Source: Bacillota bacterium (GTDB lineage Bacteria; Bacillota; Clostridia; Acetivibrionales; DSM-1351). From it: a DNA stretch of 5,957 nucleotides. Both the position numbers and the translations under genes were made by a program. Location: contig JAEZIV010000297.1 of assembly GCA_023436515.1 (NCBI GenBank), forward strand, positions 1 to 5,957. Reading direction: 5' to 3'. Shown one piece after another: positions 5,941 to 5,957 of the stretch. Below the pieces are notes generated by a model, which was given only the letters and a program-made list of their open reading frames with translations, searched no databases and was not told the DNA's origin. The stretch's first letter is position 1; each line of letters starts with the position of its first letter.

Positions 5941-5957
5941 AATACTAAAAAGACCGG

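Noticed and set aside
1..5957. CRISPR array, prophage, transposase or toxin-antitoxin pair
   Set aside because: No regularly spaced repeats, integrase, transposase or toxin-antitoxin gene pair could be seen on either strand.

Overview
The window looks like chromosomal DNA from a low-GC Gram-positive anaerobe of the class Clostridia, possibly Ruminiclostridium-like. The evidence is AT-rich intergenic DNA, strong AGGAGG-type ribosome binding sites, CCA-encoding tRNA genes with compact sigma-A promoters, and the protein families present. The genus is an inference; no rRNA or other marker is available.

Layout. All protein genes are on the minus strand and both tRNA genes are on the plus strand. 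Positions 1-2037 hold a membrane-bound LTA-synthase-like sulfatase. It runs off the left edge and its N-terminal membrane part is separated from the rest by one in-frame TAA at 1777-1779. Positions 2257-2967 are an intact deoD (purine nucleoside phosphorylase). A tRNA-Val(UAC) unit with promoter and terminator occupies 3192-3406. Then come a GNAT-family acetyltransferase (3544-4368), a four-helix membrane protein gene broken by an in-frame TAA (4476-4862), and a small acidic soluble protein resembling DUF2262 (4998-5456). About 260 bases without a clear gene follow, and the window ends with a tRNA-Thr(UGU) unit with promoter, leader hairpins and terminator (5733-5940).

How the parts relate. 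The genes do not form one pathway: nucleoside salvage, envelope polymer modification, an acetyltransferase of unknown substrate, and small accessory proteins sit between two single-tRNA transcription units. I do not see a convincing new multi-gene system. The most notable points are two genes each split by a single in-frame TAA with the same frame open on both sides, loss of a normally conserved active-site histidine in the sulfatase, and a G-G mismatch in the T stem of tRNA-Thr.
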